Shown here: piece after piece, positions 12,561-12,776 of the stretch
How positions within the stretch are numbered: the stretch's first letter is position 1
Layout of the letters: every line of letters begins with the position of its first letter
The notes under the pieces: model-generated
Database searches by the model: none
The model's input: the letters and a program-made list of their open reading frames with translations, nothing else
Told to the model about the DNA's origin: nothing
Position numbers and translations under genes: made by a program
Source: DASRVA01 sp050732935
Lineage (GTDB): Bacteria; Gemmatimonadota; Gemmatimonadetes; JACCXV01; JAHWKZ01
DNA length: 12,776 nt
NCBI GenBank assembly: GCA_050732935.1
Contig: JBOHRW010000023.1
Location: forward strand, 1-12,776
Direction: 5' to 3'

Positions 12561-12776
12561 ATGCGACGCACGACGGCACTGGCGATGACGATGGGCGTCC
12601 TGGTCCTGGTGGGTTGCGATCGGAACGCCGCCGATCGTGGCGACCAGGAGCAGGGTGGCGACGAACAGGGCTCGGCCGAGGCCCCCGTCGAGGAAGGCCT
12701 GGGAACGCTGAGGGTGATGAACCAGGCCTCGGAGCCGGTGGCCATCCATCTGGACGGGCGGGAGATCTACTCGGTT
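12561..12776 (+). CDS. Lipoprotein, 3' end beyond the window
   Basis: The frame is open from ATG 12561 to the window edge (72 codons). The protein starts MRRTTALAMTMGVLVLVGC, a short signal peptide with lipobox LVGC (lipidated Cys about residue 19). The residue after the Cys is Asp, which in enterobacteria would favour inner-membrane retention, though that rule may not hold here. An Asp/Glu/Gln/Gly-rich flexible linker (about residues 20-46) leads into LGTLRVMNQASEPVAIHLDGREIYSV. That segment resembles the start of PEGA-like or similar small beta domains, but too little is present to name it. A strong ribosome-binding site, GGAGGTGAGG, lies just upstream. Confidence 0.8.
   Translation, partial: MRRTTALAMTMGVLVLVGCDRNAADRGDQEQGGDEQGSAEAPVEEGLGTLRVMNQASEPVAIHLDGREIYSV

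Overview
The window is G+C-rich (about two thirds or more by eye), densely packed bacterial chromosome with short or negative gene spacing. It contains no RNA gene, insertion sequence, CRISPR array or gap longer than about 250 bases. The gene set points to a menaquinone-using, didermic (lipoprotein-rich) soil- or water-type bacterium: a MenG/UbiE methyltransferase, arginase, an ECF sigma factor with a membrane anti-sigma, and several lipoproteins. The Gemmatimonadota or a neighbouring phylum would fit, but that is an inference from style and content; no marker gene here settles it.

Layout. (1) 1-3493, plus strand: the 3' part of a PLP-dependent cystathionine gamma-synthase/lyase-type enzyme, then purD, mutM (fpg) and a small SpoIIAA-like (STAS-type) gene that overlaps the mutM stop. 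(2) 3547-5692, minus strand: menG/ubiE, arginase and a YfcE-type phosphoesterase, joined by 1-base stop/start overlaps. (3) 5685-8853, plus strand: ECF sigma factor, membrane anti-sigma, a bactofilin-like beta-repeat protein with several membrane spans, and a small secreted protein. (4) 8908-9552, plus strand: a lipoprotein. (5) 9583-12308, minus strand: an MsbA/MdlB-type ABC exporter translationally coupled to a YkfC-like SH3/NlpC-P60 murein peptidase. (6) 12561 to the end, plus strand: the start of another lipoprotein, divergent from the ABC gene.

The most interesting part is region 3. The sigma gene and menG run head to head and their start codons physically overlap. The motif GAAAC-N17-CGTA occurs directly before both the sigma start and the anti-sigma start, which suggests an autoregulated envelope-response operon whose main output would be the bactofilin-like membrane protein. 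The ribosome-binding site of the following secreted-protein gene lies in one arm of a 13-bp hairpin whose loop carries a -10-like TATAAC. A transcript started there could be translated, while read-through RNA from the sigma operon would fold and hide the site.

Two other genes (mutM and the 8908 lipoprotein) lack a Shine-Dalgarno sequence and instead carry a TANNTT box 8-9 bases before the start, as expected for leaderless transcripts. All functional calls come from motif reading by eye; no database search was run.
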